Source: UBA1847 sp942492205 (GTDB lineage Bacteria; Pseudomonadota; Gammaproteobacteria; Steroidobacterales; Woeseiaceae). Taken from it: a stretch of 64,000 nt of DNA. Made by a program: the position numbers and the translations under genes. The notes under the pieces are model-generated. The model saw nothing but the letters and a program-made list of their open reading frames with translations, searched no databases and had not been told where the DNA came from. The number at the start of each line of letters is the position of its first letter. Position 1 is the stretch's first letter. Positions 44,439 through 53,225 of the stretch are shown piece by piece. Where the stretch lies: the NCBI GenBank assembly GCA_942492205.1, contig CALODT010000001.1, forward strand, positions 2,170,001-2,234,000, read 5' to 3'.

Positions 44439-45284
44439 CTAGTTAATCGTCTGACTTTCATCGAGGATGAAAGCTTCACCGTCAATGGACTTCAGGCGCG
44501 TTCTACCGCTGCCCGGCTGTACACCGTCCAGACCCAGCAGGCGGCGCGTATGCTGCATCGGATCTTCCGGTGCCGAGAAATCGACGCGCAGGTAGCTGCC
44601 GCCCTGCTCGCAGATATACTGCGCATAGACCTGAGCACAAAGAACGTCGACGTAGAACAACACGTCGCGGAAAAAACCGTTGTCGCTCAGAAACTGACTG
44701 AGCTCCTCGCGAAGCATTACGTACGTACCGAAGCTGTCGGCGACCTTGATCGTCATATGATCGACATCGTCGCCATGCCAGATTTCTCGCAGAACTCCCG
44801 TATTGGCCTTGGTATCCCAGACCCATCGATTCATCAGCGGCACGCGTTCAGGGTCAGCGTTATGCAGCAGTTCGACGGCCAGGTCGCGCACCCAGCGATG
44901 CTTCTTGTCATCCGGAAAACGAGCGCAAAACCGGCCGACGCGATTGTCGATGTGATCGTCTTCGGCAAACAGCTCGACGATACCTGCGCGCATTTCCGGA
45001 AAACGGTCGCCATTCAACCAGTCGCCGACTCTGCGCCGCACTGTCGCCATGAACGTACACAGCCCTTTGAAGGTCTCGAGGTCGAGTTCGGCGACATCGT
45101 TTTCGATCAGCGCCTGCCGAAACATCGTGCTCTTCAGCTTGACCGCATCAATGTAGCGCTCGATGCCGCCATGATCCTCGCTGCCCCGTATCATGATCTG
45201 CAATCCCGCCCTCAATGCGTCAGCCGACAGGTCGAGAACCGGTCGCTCGAATTCATGCGGTTGAATTGCGGATGTCGACCCCAT
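44439..45284 (-). CDS. sHdr-associated conserved protein (hyp)
   Basis: 281 residues from the ATG at 45284, 7 nt after hdrA; the longer frame upstream is a shadow of hdrA. It is acidic and mostly helical, with few cysteines (GLCTFMA, GRFCARF, CAQVYAQYIC) and no recognised catalytic motif. Position between hdrA and hdrC2 matches the conserved Hyp protein of type I sHdr clusters, thought to belong to or assist the complex. Confidence 0.85.
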   Translation of the reverse strand: MGSTSAIQPHEFERPVLDLSADALRAGLQIMIRGSEDHGGIERYIDAVKLKSTMFRQALIENDVAELDLETFKGLCTFMATVRRRVGDWLNGDRFPEMRAGIVELFAEDDHIDNRVGRFCARFPDDKKHRWVRDLAVELLHNADPERVPLMNRWVWDTKANTGVLREIWHGDDVDHMTIKVADSFGTYVMLREELSQFLSDNGFFRDVLFYVDVLCAQVYAQYICEQGGSYLRVDFSAPEDPMQHTRRLLGLDGVQPGSGRTRLKSIDGEAFILDESQTIN

Positions 45285-45291
45285 CAGCGTC

Positions 45292-46338
45292 TCAGGCGGT
45301 CTTGCTGAATTCTTTGATGCCGGAGAGCACCGCCATCGCCGTACCGTGGCCCTGCGCGATCGAATCGTCAATGGTCTCAGGTCCGGTCGCCGCACCCGCC
45401 ACGTAGACACCCGGACGCGACGTCTCGCCCATCGCGCCGTAGCGATTACCGATATCGATAAAACCATTCTGTTCCAGGTCGATCCCGAAAACTGTCGAGA
45501 TCGACGGATTGTCGACATTGGGATCCATACCGATAGCGTGCACGACCATGTCGAATGGAATTGTTATCGGACGCTTCACCAGCGTGTCCTCGCCTTTGAC
45601 GATCAGCTTCTCGCCGTCGGACGTGACCTCGGCGATACGCGCCTTGATGTATTTGACCTTGAACTCTTCCTGGCTCTGCCAGTAGTACTTCGTCTCGTAC
45701 AGACCGAATGTCCGGATGTCCATGTAGTAAATGTAGACGTGGCAGTTCGGCAGCTCTTCGCGAATCTCCATCGCCATGTTGGCGGACACGGTGCAACAGA
45801 TCTTCGAGCACCACTCGCGGCCGATCTGGCGATCCCGAGAACCGACGCACAGCAGGATGGCAACCCGCTCCGGCTTGCGACCGTCGGACGGGCAGCGCAC
45901 GCCCTGGCCAGATGAAATCATCTGCTCGACCTGGGTGGTCGTCACGACATCTTCGTAGGTACCGAAGCCCCACTCCGGCTTGTTCACCGAATCAAAGTGC
46001 GTGAAACCGCTGCACAGAATTGCCGCCTCGGCTTCGATCTTTTTGCCGTTGGAGAGCTCGGCCGTAAAATTGCCCGGTGAGCCGTCGAACGCAGTGACCG
46101 TCGCGCCGGTCTCGACATCGACGTTGGCCGACGCCTCGACGCGATCAACCATGCCCCCGATCGCGTCCTTGGCCCATTCGCCGGTTGGCACGAGCTTGGC
46201 ATAACCCGACAGGATGGGCGCACCGCCCAGCCGCTCCTCTTTCTCGACGATTATCGCTTTCTTGCCTACCGTGGCAAGACTATGGGCTGCGGCCAGACCG
46301 GCAGGTCCGCCACCTACGATCAGAATTGGTTTGCTCAT
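45292..46338 (-). CDS. hdrA: Sulfur-oxidising heterodisulfide reductase-like subunit HdrA
   Basis: 348 residues, much shorter than methanogen HdrA. The FAD-binding GGGPAGLAAA (about 9-18) opens the chain. The cysteine set CVGSRDRQIGREWCSKICC (Cys164, 177, 181, 182) should hold a [4Fe-4S] cluster. A second dinucleotide motif (VYVAGAATGPETIDDSIAQG) lies near the C-terminus. It would collect electrons from sulfur oxidation, with the final acceptor unknown. Confidence 0.94.
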   Translation of the reverse strand: MSKPILIVGGGPAGLAAAHSLATVGKKAIIVEKEERLGGAPILSGYAKLVPTGEWAKDAIGGMVDRVEASANVDVETGATVTAFDGSPGNFTAELSNGKKIEAEAAILCSGFTHFDSVNKPEWGFGTYEDVVTTTQVEQMISSGQGVRCPSDGRKPERVAILLCVGSRDRQIGREWCSKICCTVSANMAMEIREELPNCHVYIYYMDIRTFGLYETKYYWQSQEEFKVKYIKARIAEVTSDGEKLIVKGEDTLVKRPITIPFDMVVHAIGMDPNVDNPSISTVFGIDLEQNGFIDIGNRYGAMGETSRPGVYVAGAATGPETIDDSIAQGHGTAMAVLSGIKEFSKTA

Positions 46339-46352
46339 AGCATGTACTCGAT

Positions 46353-47735
46353 TTATTTGTCGGTTGACGGCTGACGAGGCAGCGGCTTGAAACCCGGACC
46401 CGAGGTGATCATGAGGCGCGGGTCGTACAAGGTCTCGCCCTTACCTGCTTCGACTTCCTTCAGGTAGGCCTCGAACTCAGCTTTTTTCTTCTCCCAGTCG
46501 ATGCCCAGCTTTTCCATCAGGGTTTCCGTTGGCGATGCATGCCAGTGCGACTGCACAATCTTGTAGGGATGCGCGCCGCAAACCAGGGCCGCGAACTGGC
46601 AGTCCGCAAGTACCGGCATTTCAACCGGCTTGCCGGCGGCGGCACCGATCCACTGGTTCTTGTCAAGGGTCGTAATACAGCCGGTGTCATGACCGACCAT
46701 CATGTCGGCATGCGCCTCTTCCTGGGCAATACGCAGCTTGCGATCGATCGCAAAAGATCGCGTGAATTCACGTTCGGAAATGATGTGGCGGAAGCCAAAG
46801 CCGCAGCAGTCATACCAGGTCGAGTAGTCGATGACCTGTGTACCGAGCGTCTCGAGCAGTCCGGTCGTTACCGCCACACGGTTGCCATCAAGAACGTCAT
46901 CGTCATAGATCGCATCCTCTGGGACCATTTTATAAACGTGGCAGGCCGGATGAACCGTCGCACGAATGTGGCTGCAATCGATAACCTGGTGATTCTTGAT
47001 CTGGTTTCGCATTACGTGCAGCCACTCGGAGTAATGCACGACCTCTTCCGGTATCAGCAGCTTGCCATCCACGAGGCGGCCCAGCTTGCCCAGTATCTTC
47101 TTGACACGCTCGCGTAGCTTCGCCGATTGCAACAGATAGCCGCGAACTTCCTTGTAGTTGCCGAAGGATGTGCCGCAGTGCACCAGCGGATAGAAGAAAC
47201 CGTCCGGCAGGCCCTGCGCTTTCGCCGAGACGTAAGCCTGGTGAAAGTTGCGCAGGAAAACAGCGGCGAGGCTTTCCAGGTTGCCAATACCGGAGCCGTG
47301 ATAATTCCAGGCTGTGCAAGACGTCTGGTCGGTTTCATCGAGATAGTCGATCTCCATCTCGTTCATCAGCCAGAGCAATGATGCCGGGTAGCCAGGGATG
47401 TTGCCGCACTGCCCACAGGACTTGTGATGCCAAAGACGCGTCGTCGGAATCTTCTTGTCCCAACCGTACAGCGTCTTGACCATGGCCGGCTTGTGATCGT
47501 CGGTAACACGATGCACGACGATCTCGCCTTCCTTTTCGAGCTGCCACATGACATCGCGCACGTCTTCAACGCGATCCTTGTTGGTCAACATCGAACGCTT
47601 GTTGATGATCTGGTCGACCCAGACCGTCGCGACGTGCGCCTCTTCCTTTGAAAGATTGGCATCCGTCCACTCGGCGCCATGGCCAGTGAAGCGCTCTTTG
47701 CCGCTACCGTTTCCGTTTCCGTTACCTGCAGTCAT
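46353..47735 (-). CDS. hdrB1: Sulfur-oxidising heterodisulfide reductase-like subunit HdrB1
   Basis: 460 residues, about 150 longer than HdrB2, with a Gly/Asn-rich start. CCG-domain elements include HHKSCGQCGNIPGY, VHPACHVYKMV, YDCCGFGFRHI and VGHDTGCITTL. The cysteine pattern is less regular than in HdrB2, as is usual for the B1 copy. It is encoded between hdrC1 and hdrA in the C1-B1-A order typical of sHdr loci. Confidence 0.93.
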   Translation of the reverse strand: MTAGNGNGNGSGKERFTGHGAEWTDANLSKEEAHVATVWVDQIINKRSMLTNKDRVEDVRDVMWQLEKEGEIVVHRVTDDHKPAMVKTLYGWDKKIPTTRLWHHKSCGQCGNIPGYPASLLWLMNEMEIDYLDETDQTSCTAWNYHGSGIGNLESLAAVFLRNFHQAYVSAKAQGLPDGFFYPLVHCGTSFGNYKEVRGYLLQSAKLRERVKKILGKLGRLVDGKLLIPEEVVHYSEWLHVMRNQIKNHQVIDCSHIRATVHPACHVYKMVPEDAIYDDDVLDGNRVAVTTGLLETLGTQVIDYSTWYDCCGFGFRHIISEREFTRSFAIDRKLRIAQEEAHADMMVGHDTGCITTLDKNQWIGAAAGKPVEMPVLADCQFAALVCGAHPYKIVQSHWHASPTETLMEKLGIDWEKKKAEFEAYLKEVEAGKGETLYDPRLMITSGPGFKPLPRQPSTDK

Positions 47736-47780
47736 AGTTATCTCCTGACTTCGATCCAGGTACTCCGCCGAGGTGGAGTA

Positions 47781-48527
47781 CTAGTCGTCATCCTGATCGT
47801 CGAGCCAGTCCTCATAGTCATCACGTTTTTCATCCATGATGTCGAGGATTACATCGAACAGGTTCTCATCGATGGTCTCAAGACTGTCGAGCACGCCGGT
47901 TTCTTCCCAGATGGTGTACAGCTCAACGGATGTCTTGAGATTAACTTCCCACGCGGTCTTCGTGGTGTGCAGCGTGGGCATAGGAATCGCTTTGCGAAGA
48001 AGCTCCAGTGGAGCGTCGACCTTGGCGACATTGGGGCCCCAGTCGGCAAAGCCGTCGGGTGTGATCATATCGGGCGACAGCTGGTTGCCGGTCGAAATCA
48101 GTTTCAACATGACGCGACTGAACGGTCGCAGCACGTTTTTCGCAGATTCCATGCCGTGCTTTATCGCCGTTTCACGCATCAGCATGACGAGGCCGCCGGG
48201 GGAGTTGCCGAACGGGCAGCGCGCGGCGCAGGTATAGCACTGCGCACACGACCAGATCTTCTCCTGCATGGCATCGTAGATGCCTTCGAGGTTCTCGGTC
48301 CAGAGCAGCTGCACGATCTCACGGGGGCTGAAGTCGTAGTAGTGTGCGGCCGGGCAGGTGGCGGTGCAGATACCGCAGTTCAGGCATCCATTAAGCTCAT
48401 GGTCATAGCGCATGTCCGCCTGGATGTCCTGAAAGATCTCCTCCAGCTTGTCGCGTGCTACCGGCGGCGCATCCGAGACCGGGTCGCCGATGTGTTCCTG
48501 TATTCGAGACGTCGCTGAATGGGACAT
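47781..48527 (-). CDS. hdrC1: Sulfur-oxidising heterodisulfide reductase-like subunit HdrC1
   Basis: 248 residues with two [4Fe-4S] motifs, CLNCGICTATC (Cys48, 51, 54, 58) and CAQCYTCAARC (Cys94, 97, 100, 104). The C-terminus is very acidic (EKRDDYEDWLDDQDDD). ATG start, 18 nt after the DsrE3-like gene. It opens the sHdr subunit genes. Confidence 0.93.
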   Translation of the reverse strand: MSHSATSRIQEHIGDPVSDAPPVARDKLEEIFQDIQADMRYDHELNGCLNCGICTATCPAAHYYDFSPREIVQLLWTENLEGIYDAMQEKIWSCAQCYTCAARCPFGNSPGGLVMLMRETAIKHGMESAKNVLRPFSRVMLKLISTGNQLSPDMITPDGFADWGPNVAKVDAPLELLRKAIPMPTLHTTKTAWEVNLKTSVELYTIWEETGVLDSLETIDENLFDVILDIMDEKRDDYEDWLDDQDDD

Positions 48528-48545
48528 ATGCAGAACCTTTTTAAC

Positions 48546-48923
48546 CTAGTACGACAATACCTTTACGTCACCTTCCATGACTTCCTCGATCAGGTGCGCA
48601 CCACCGACGATACCTTCGCATTCGGGAATCAGGTCGTCCTTGGTCATGTCGAACAGATCGAGATTGGGCGAGCAGCAGAAAAACTTCGCTCCAGCCTCAT
48701 GCGCGTCCTGAATGAAGCTGTAGACGGACTTCGGCGAGCCTTCCTTGACGTACAAATTCTCGGCGACGCCCTTCTTCATCAGGCGTCCGGATGTGGCCGT
48801 GCAGATAACATCGACCTCGTAGTCCATCGCCGCAGCGACGGTTGCCTGGAAAATCGGCGCGCCCAGCTCCTCGCCGTTTCGCGTATCGGTATTTGCCATC
48901 ACGATGATGAGTTTTTCAGCCAT
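48546..48923 (-). CDS. DsrE3-like sulfur carrier protein
   Basis: 125 residues from the ATG at 48923 (MAEKLIIVMANTDTRNGEEL), with GGAAGGAAGAA upstream. A DsrE fold with vicinal Cys83-Cys84 in KFFCCSPNLDLF and a further Cys41. DsrE3 proteins next to sHdr genes take sulfane sulfur from TusA or donors and pass it towards LbpA. It heads the hdrC1 run and has a promoter-like dyad just upstream. Confidence 0.88.
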   Translation of the reverse strand: MAEKLIIVMANTDTRNGEELGAPIFQATVAAAMDYEVDVICTATSGRLMKKGVAENLYVKEGSPKSVYSFIQDAHEAGAKFFCCSPNLDLFDMTKDDLIPECEGIVGGAHLIEEVMEGDVKVLSY

Positions 48924-48960
48924 TTCTTCCTTCCTTTGCCGTCCGACACCCGTCCAACAG

Positions 48961-48994
48961 CTAATTAGCATATACTAAATTAGTGACCTGTCCA
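48961..48994 (-). promoter_or_regulatory. Promoter with overlapping AT-rich dyad before dsrE3-hdr genes
   Basis: On the minus strand, TGGACA (48989-48994), a 16-nt spacer and TATGCT (48967-48972) form a plausible housekeeping promoter. The inverted repeat CTAATT-N11-AATTAG (48961-48983) covers the -10 box, a typical repressor position. The AT-rich patch stands out in GC-rich surroundings and overlaps the 3' end of the upstream gene. The ArsR-type protein at 41485-41790 is the natural candidate binder (inference). Confidence 0.5.
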
Positions 48995-49778
48995 ATTGCC
49001 CTGCGGTCGTCTCGGCCGCCCGGGGAGATGACATGAGTGAGGTGCATTGCACGAGACCGGTCATTATGGGCACAAGCTCGTCCTCGAGGACTGGCTGCAA
49101 GCCGCGCAGTTCCTCGAGCTTTTGCAGCGCATCCTCTGGTACCTCCTCGAATTCCATGATCAGGTCTTCGATCATGCCGAGCTTAATACCCGGATTACCT
49201 GCGAAGCCATAAGCATTATCACCGACCTGCCAGACCAGCGGGCGTCCGGCCGGATCCGAGGCAAGCACCCGAGCGTCCGACGGCGGAACCGGCCAATCGC
49301 GCATATAGATGACCTGGTGAAAACTGTCAGGAAGAAAGCCGTTCAGCGCGGCATCATCTGTCCGCGTCGCCTGCAGCGTCTCGAACGTGAGCTCACGGCT
49401 CTCGGAACCACCCCCGGCCGCAATGGCCAGGATCTGGGCGCCGAGGCCAATGCCAACGACCGGTGTTCCGGCGTCGAGCATGGCGCGGCTGAGCGCCACT
49501 TCGTCGGCCAGCGTCGGCAGGTCACGCTCGCCGGCAGATCCCCAGGGCCCGCCGCCCAGCAACAGCAGAGCATCCGCGGGCACGTCGGCAGCGGGCAGCG
49601 TGCGACCGCCGGCGAACGGCCTGAAATACTGAAATCGAATGCGGCGGCCTTCAAGGTGATCCTCCATGAGACCCAGGTATTCGCCGGATGTGTGCTGCAC
49701 AACCGCCACGACATTCATCGGCGTATCGCCACTCGAGGCCAGTACGAATGCGTCCTCGGCACTCTTGCAATCAGCCAT
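48975..49778 (-). CDS. Class I glutamine amidotransferase-like protein, catalytic triad lost
   Basis: 267 residues from the ATG at 49778, overlapping the lplA stop by 8 nt. The fold of class I GATases is recognisable (ADALLLLGGGPWGS, TPVVGIGLGAQILAIAAGGG). The nucleophile Cys of the GxCxGxQ elbow is replaced by Gly (GIGLGAQ). The usual FHPE His-Glu motif is FAGNPG, so His and Glu are also gone. A gat gene is known in sHdr-linked lipoate clusters. Here it cannot work as a normal glutaminase and may act as a scaffold or binding protein. Confidence 0.88.
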   Translation of the reverse strand: MADCKSAEDAFVLASSGDTPMNVVAVVQHTSGEYLGLMEDHLEGRRIRFQYFRPFAGGRTLPAADVPADALLLLGGGPWGSAGERDLPTLADEVALSRAMLDAGTPVVGIGLGAQILAIAAGGGSESRELTFETLQATRTDDAALNGFLPDSFHQVIYMRDWPVPPSDARVLASDPAGRPLVWQVGDNAYGFAGNPGIKLGMIEDLIMEFEEVPEDALQKLEELRGLQPVLEDELVPIMTGLVQCTSLMSSPRAAETTAGQLDRSLI

Positions 49779-50856
49779 TCGCAGCGGCCCCTGGAGCATG
49801 AATCGCGTTGCTGATGGCCGAGACGAAATCATCGGCAGTCACGCTCAGCATGCCGATATCCGTCTCCTCGAAGAACTGCTTGATACGCGTTTCAAGTTCC
49901 GCCAGCCGCGCCCCCTGCAGGTGTGCCTCCAGGTCGAAAACGACGCGCGGCGGCGTGATGAAAAAATCTCCGCTGATGAGTACGCGCTGCAGAATCTGCC
50001 GTGTCGGTCCTTCGAGTTTGACGTAGGCGTCGATCGTGCCGCCTGGTCCCGTATGCGTGCCGGCCAGTACATCTGCCGCACCCGCCGGGTTGTCGATCTC
50101 GGCGACGAACTCGTCAGTGCCGATCTCGCTGTCAAACTGCTCCCGGGCCAGCGCTTCTTCGGCAACCGTGATCTCGCCGTCTGTTGCCTGTATCCCCAGA
50201 CCTTCCTGGAAACCCTCGATCAGTGCCGCCTTGATCGTCTCCATGTTCGGCAGATCATCGCCAAGGAGTTCCTTCAATGTGACCACGCGCTGCGCCGCCG
50301 AGTCGAGATCGTGTTTCGCGACCTTGCTTTGCGGTACGTTCAGCGCCTTCACCATCTGCGCGGCATTCATATCGACCAGCACGGTGCCTTGGTAGATGAG
50401 GATATCGCCGTCGAAGAACCCGCCTGTGCCGCTGATCTTGCGGCCGTCGACTTCGATGTCGTTGCGGGGCCGAAACTTCGCATTTACGCCAAGCCTGGCA
50501 AGCCCCGCCGCCGCGGCATTGCAGATCTCGCGCGCGAGATCGGGCAGTGCGGCTATGCCAAGCGACGCCCGGTGGAACACCAGTTCCCACCCAAGCTGTC
50601 CTTCATCGAGGTAAATGGCGCCGCCGCCGGTAATACGGCGTACCGTGCCAACGCCGTCCTCGGCGCAGTACGCCAGGTTGATCTCGCGACTGAGATCCTG
50701 GTGTCGGCCAATCAACGCCGTTGGCGGAAAGCGCATGAAGCGAATCGTGTCCGGCACCTTGTTCTGCTGGCGCAATTCGATCAGCGCGGCATCGAACGCG
50801 ATGTTGGAGCGTCCTTCACGAACGCCGGTATCGATAATTCGGAACGGGTTGGCCAC
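49771..50856 (-). CDS. lplA: Lipoate-protein ligase, sHdr-associated (sLplA)
   Basis: 361 residues from a GTG at 50856. The BPL/LplA motif TVRRITGGGAIYLDEGQLGW binds lipoate or octanoate, and KISGTGGFFDGDILIYQGTV completes the active-site region. A C-terminal accessory domain is present. In sulfur oxidisers such ligases specifically modify LbpA. It lies between radical SAM genes and the GATase-like gene, consistent with a dedicated lipoate-assembly operon. Confidence 0.93.
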   Translation of the reverse strand: MANPFRIIDTGVREGRSNIAFDAALIELRQQNKVPDTIRFMRFPPTALIGRHQDLSREINLAYCAEDGVGTVRRITGGGAIYLDEGQLGWELVFHRASLGIAALPDLAREICNAAAAGLARLGVNAKFRPRNDIEVDGRKISGTGGFFDGDILIYQGTVLVDMNAAQMVKALNVPQSKVAKHDLDSAAQRVVTLKELLGDDLPNMETIKAALIEGFQEGLGIQATDGEITVAEEALAREQFDSEIGTDEFVAEIDNPAGAADVLAGTHTGPGGTIDAYVKLEGPTRQILQRVLISGDFFITPPRVVFDLEAHLQGARLAELETRIKQFFEETDIGMLSVTADDFVSAISNAIHAPGAAANG

Positions 50857-50875
50857 GGCGGGCGCCTTACCTTGC

Positions 50876-52135
50876 CTACTCGACCGTCACGGGAATATCG
50901 AGCTGCTTTCTGATGCGCTTCAGGTCGCTTTTTTTCGGTTGAAACGGAAAGCTCGCGATATCGCTCGGTGGCGAATCGCCATACGGGCGGTCGCAGGCCG
51001 AGATATCGTCCTGAAACTTGCCCGGACAGCCTGATGTGCGGAACGCGATGCCGTCGTCAATGATATCAGCGAGTTCCGAGTTCGCGACGCCGTAGTCGGT
51101 GACGCGCCCCTGCTCGTCAAAGCGCATCTGTTCAACGCGGACGTCCCGGTAGTCGATCAGGTAACGCGCGAGCTGCACGCGACGCCACTGATCCCTGGGC
51201 GTGGCCGGCAAATGATCCATCAACGAGCCTTGCTCCGGGAAGAAACAGAACATGTGGCTGTGGCCGCCGAGGTCGACGATTTCCTGCACGACGTTCAGCA
51301 CTTCGCTTTCGGTTTCGCCCATGCCGACAATGATGTGCGCGCCAAATTTCTGCGGGCCGAAGATATCGCGAGCCTCCAGCATGATCTCCCAGTACTTGGA
51401 CCACTTGTGCGGCGATTGCACACCTTTGCCGCGGGTGCGGTCGAACAGCTCGGGCGTGGCGGCATCCAGGGCAACGGTGAATATGTCCGCGCCGAGGTCC
51501 TTGCAGCGCTGCACGTCATCGCGCGTCATGGTCGTCGGGTTCGACAGTATCGACACCGGGATGGCGTCGGGATCGATGCGCTCGGTCCACTGCTCCAGCA
51601 CGGCGAACGTGTCATCCTCGGAGCGCGGGTGCGTAATCATCGAGATGCACATGCGGTGAAACGGACTGCCCTCCGGGTCCTTGGCAACGATATCGACGAT
51701 CTCGGCCATTGGCACGGCGGGCCAGTCGACGCGGATGAAATTGCGGTCGGCGTAATCGCGATCGGCTTCGCGGTGACGAGCGAGCCCGCAGTAGGCACAG
51801 TTGGCGCGGCAGCCCTCCGGGTAGGTCAGCAGCAGGTTCAGGCAGCGCGTGCATTCGCAGCCATACATGCGTCCGCCCATGATGCCCAGCGTGATCGCCG
51901 CTGCCGTAGAAAGCTGCACATATTCCGGCGACTTCATGTGGGGCGCCAGTATATTGTTGTTCGGCAGATACACGCCCTGTGGGGGGATATCGTTAGCCTT
52001 CACGGGTTTTCCGTTCTTCCTGTCCAGCGGCGTCTTTTGCGGCGCCCTGGGCTCCATGATGTCAAACGGATTGTGGTCCCTGCCTTTTACGCCCTCGCCT
52101 GCCGAAGGCGTCGTCTTGTGTTCGATACAACTCAT
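50876..52135 (-). CDS. Radical SAM protein of lipoate assembly (LipS1/LipS2 type)
   Basis: 419 residues. The radical SAM cluster is CRANCAYC (Cys109, 113, 116). Three more cysteines just upstream (GCECTRC, Cys93, 95, 98) could hold an auxiliary cluster that donates sulfur. The N-terminal 80 residues are an extension. LipS1 and LipS2 together insert the two lipoate sulfurs in place of LipA. Which of the two this is cannot be settled by eye. Encoded 19 nt upstream of lplA. Confidence 0.85.
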   Translation of the reverse strand: MSCIEHKTTPSAGEGVKGRDHNPFDIMEPRAPQKTPLDRKNGKPVKANDIPPQGVYLPNNNILAPHMKSPEYVQLSTAAAITLGIMGGRMYGCECTRCLNLLLTYPEGCRANCAYCGLARHREADRDYADRNFIRVDWPAVPMAEIVDIVAKDPEGSPFHRMCISMITHPRSEDDTFAVLEQWTERIDPDAIPVSILSNPTTMTRDDVQRCKDLGADIFTVALDAATPELFDRTRGKGVQSPHKWSKYWEIMLEARDIFGPQKFGAHIIVGMGETESEVLNVVQEIVDLGGHSHMFCFFPEQGSLMDHLPATPRDQWRRVQLARYLIDYRDVRVEQMRFDEQGRVTDYGVANSELADIIDDGIAFRTSGCPGKFQDDISACDRPYGDSPPSDIASFPFQPKKSDLKRIRKQLDIPVTVE

Positions 52136-52160
52136 ATGTTTTTTTCCTGAGTAGCGTCCG

Positions 52161-53198
52161 TCATGCCGCGAACGACGTTTGCAGTTTCGTTTGCAGATCG
52201 GTGCCTAGTTTGATCGAGCAACACGAGTGCGCCTGTTCGAACGGACGCCCGATAGTATGTGCGACAGACACGGCGCCGTCGGCCGGGAACGCGATGCCAT
52301 CGAGGCCGGCCATGATGGCGTAAGCATCCGTTACCCGCTTGTGCATGCCAGGTGGGCGCGCACACCCCAGCAGGACCTGCCTGTCGGGCAGGCGCTCGCG
52401 TGCTTCGAGAAAAATGCGGCCAACGTCCTCCGTCGCCGGGGTCACGAAGGTTCCCGGCTTCGCGTAAAACGGCATGATGACAACCAGTACCAGGGCCGTA
52501 ATGTCATAGCGGCTGACGATGTCCAGGGCATTGGCCTCACCGAGTATGCGGCCGTAATGCAGACCGATAACGATGTGCGGCGTGACTTCCATCTGCGTGG
52601 AACACAGCGCTGCCAGCGTCGTCTCGAAGTCCTCTACCGGGCGATCGAGCTTGTACACCTCGGTGATGGTTTCATTCGCGCCGATAACGTCCATCATGAC
52701 CGTATCGACACCGGCCGACTCCATGTCCTTGGCACGCCGTTCGTCCAGCAACGCGCTATGCACAGCAATCTTTAGCTCCGGGTAATCGACCTTGAGCTTC
52801 TCAACAATCGGCAGGTAGCGGCCGTAGGCAATTTCGTTCTTCCTGTTTGAGCCCCCCGATAGCAAGAAGCCGTTCAGACCCTGCGTCTCGATGAGATGGC
52901 GCACCTTCTCATCGAGCATGCCGGGATTGGTCGCCGGGATCATGGGTTCCAGGATTTTCTTCTGGCAGTGATCGCAGTTCAGGCCGCAGGCGCCGGCCGT
53001 AATTGAGAACGCCGGAAAGCTGTTCTTGTTACAGCCGCTAAGCTCGCTGCTCGTGTATTCCTTGAAAGTCGGCGTCGAGAAACGTATCGAGCGCGGCGCT
53101 CGCTTTGCGGCGCGCTGCTCCAGCTCCGCGACCAGCGACGCGTCAAACTCGGCATCTTCCAGATCTTCGATACCGGACATTGCCTCAAGCCATGTCAT
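52161..53198 (-). CDS. Radical SAM protein of lipoate assembly (LipS1/LipS2 type)
   Basis: 345 residues with the radical SAM motif CGLNCDHC (Cys71, 75, 78) and an extra upstream Cys56 (ELSGCNKNSFPAFS). SAM-binding segment NGFLLSGGSNRKNEIAYG fits a BioB/LipA-like barrel. It is the partner of the next radical SAM gene, and the pair replaces classical lipoyl synthase for LbpA. 25 nt separate the two genes. Confidence 0.85.
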   Translation of the reverse strand: MTWLEAMSGIEDLEDAEFDASLVAELEQRAAKRAPRSIRFSTPTFKEYTSSELSGCNKNSFPAFSITAGACGLNCDHCQKKILEPMIPATNPGMLDEKVRHLIETQGLNGFLLSGGSNRKNEIAYGRYLPIVEKLKVDYPELKIAVHSALLDERRAKDMESAGVDTVMMDVIGANETITEVYKLDRPVEDFETTLAALCSTQMEVTPHIVIGLHYGRILGEANALDIVSRYDITALVLVVIMPFYAKPGTFVTPATEDVGRIFLEARERLPDRQVLLGCARPPGMHKRVTDAYAIMAGLDGIAFPADGAVSVAHTIGRPFEQAHSCCSIKLGTDLQTKLQTSFAA

Positions 53199-53225
53199 AC
53201 ACGTGACCTCTTTTCGGTGAACGCT

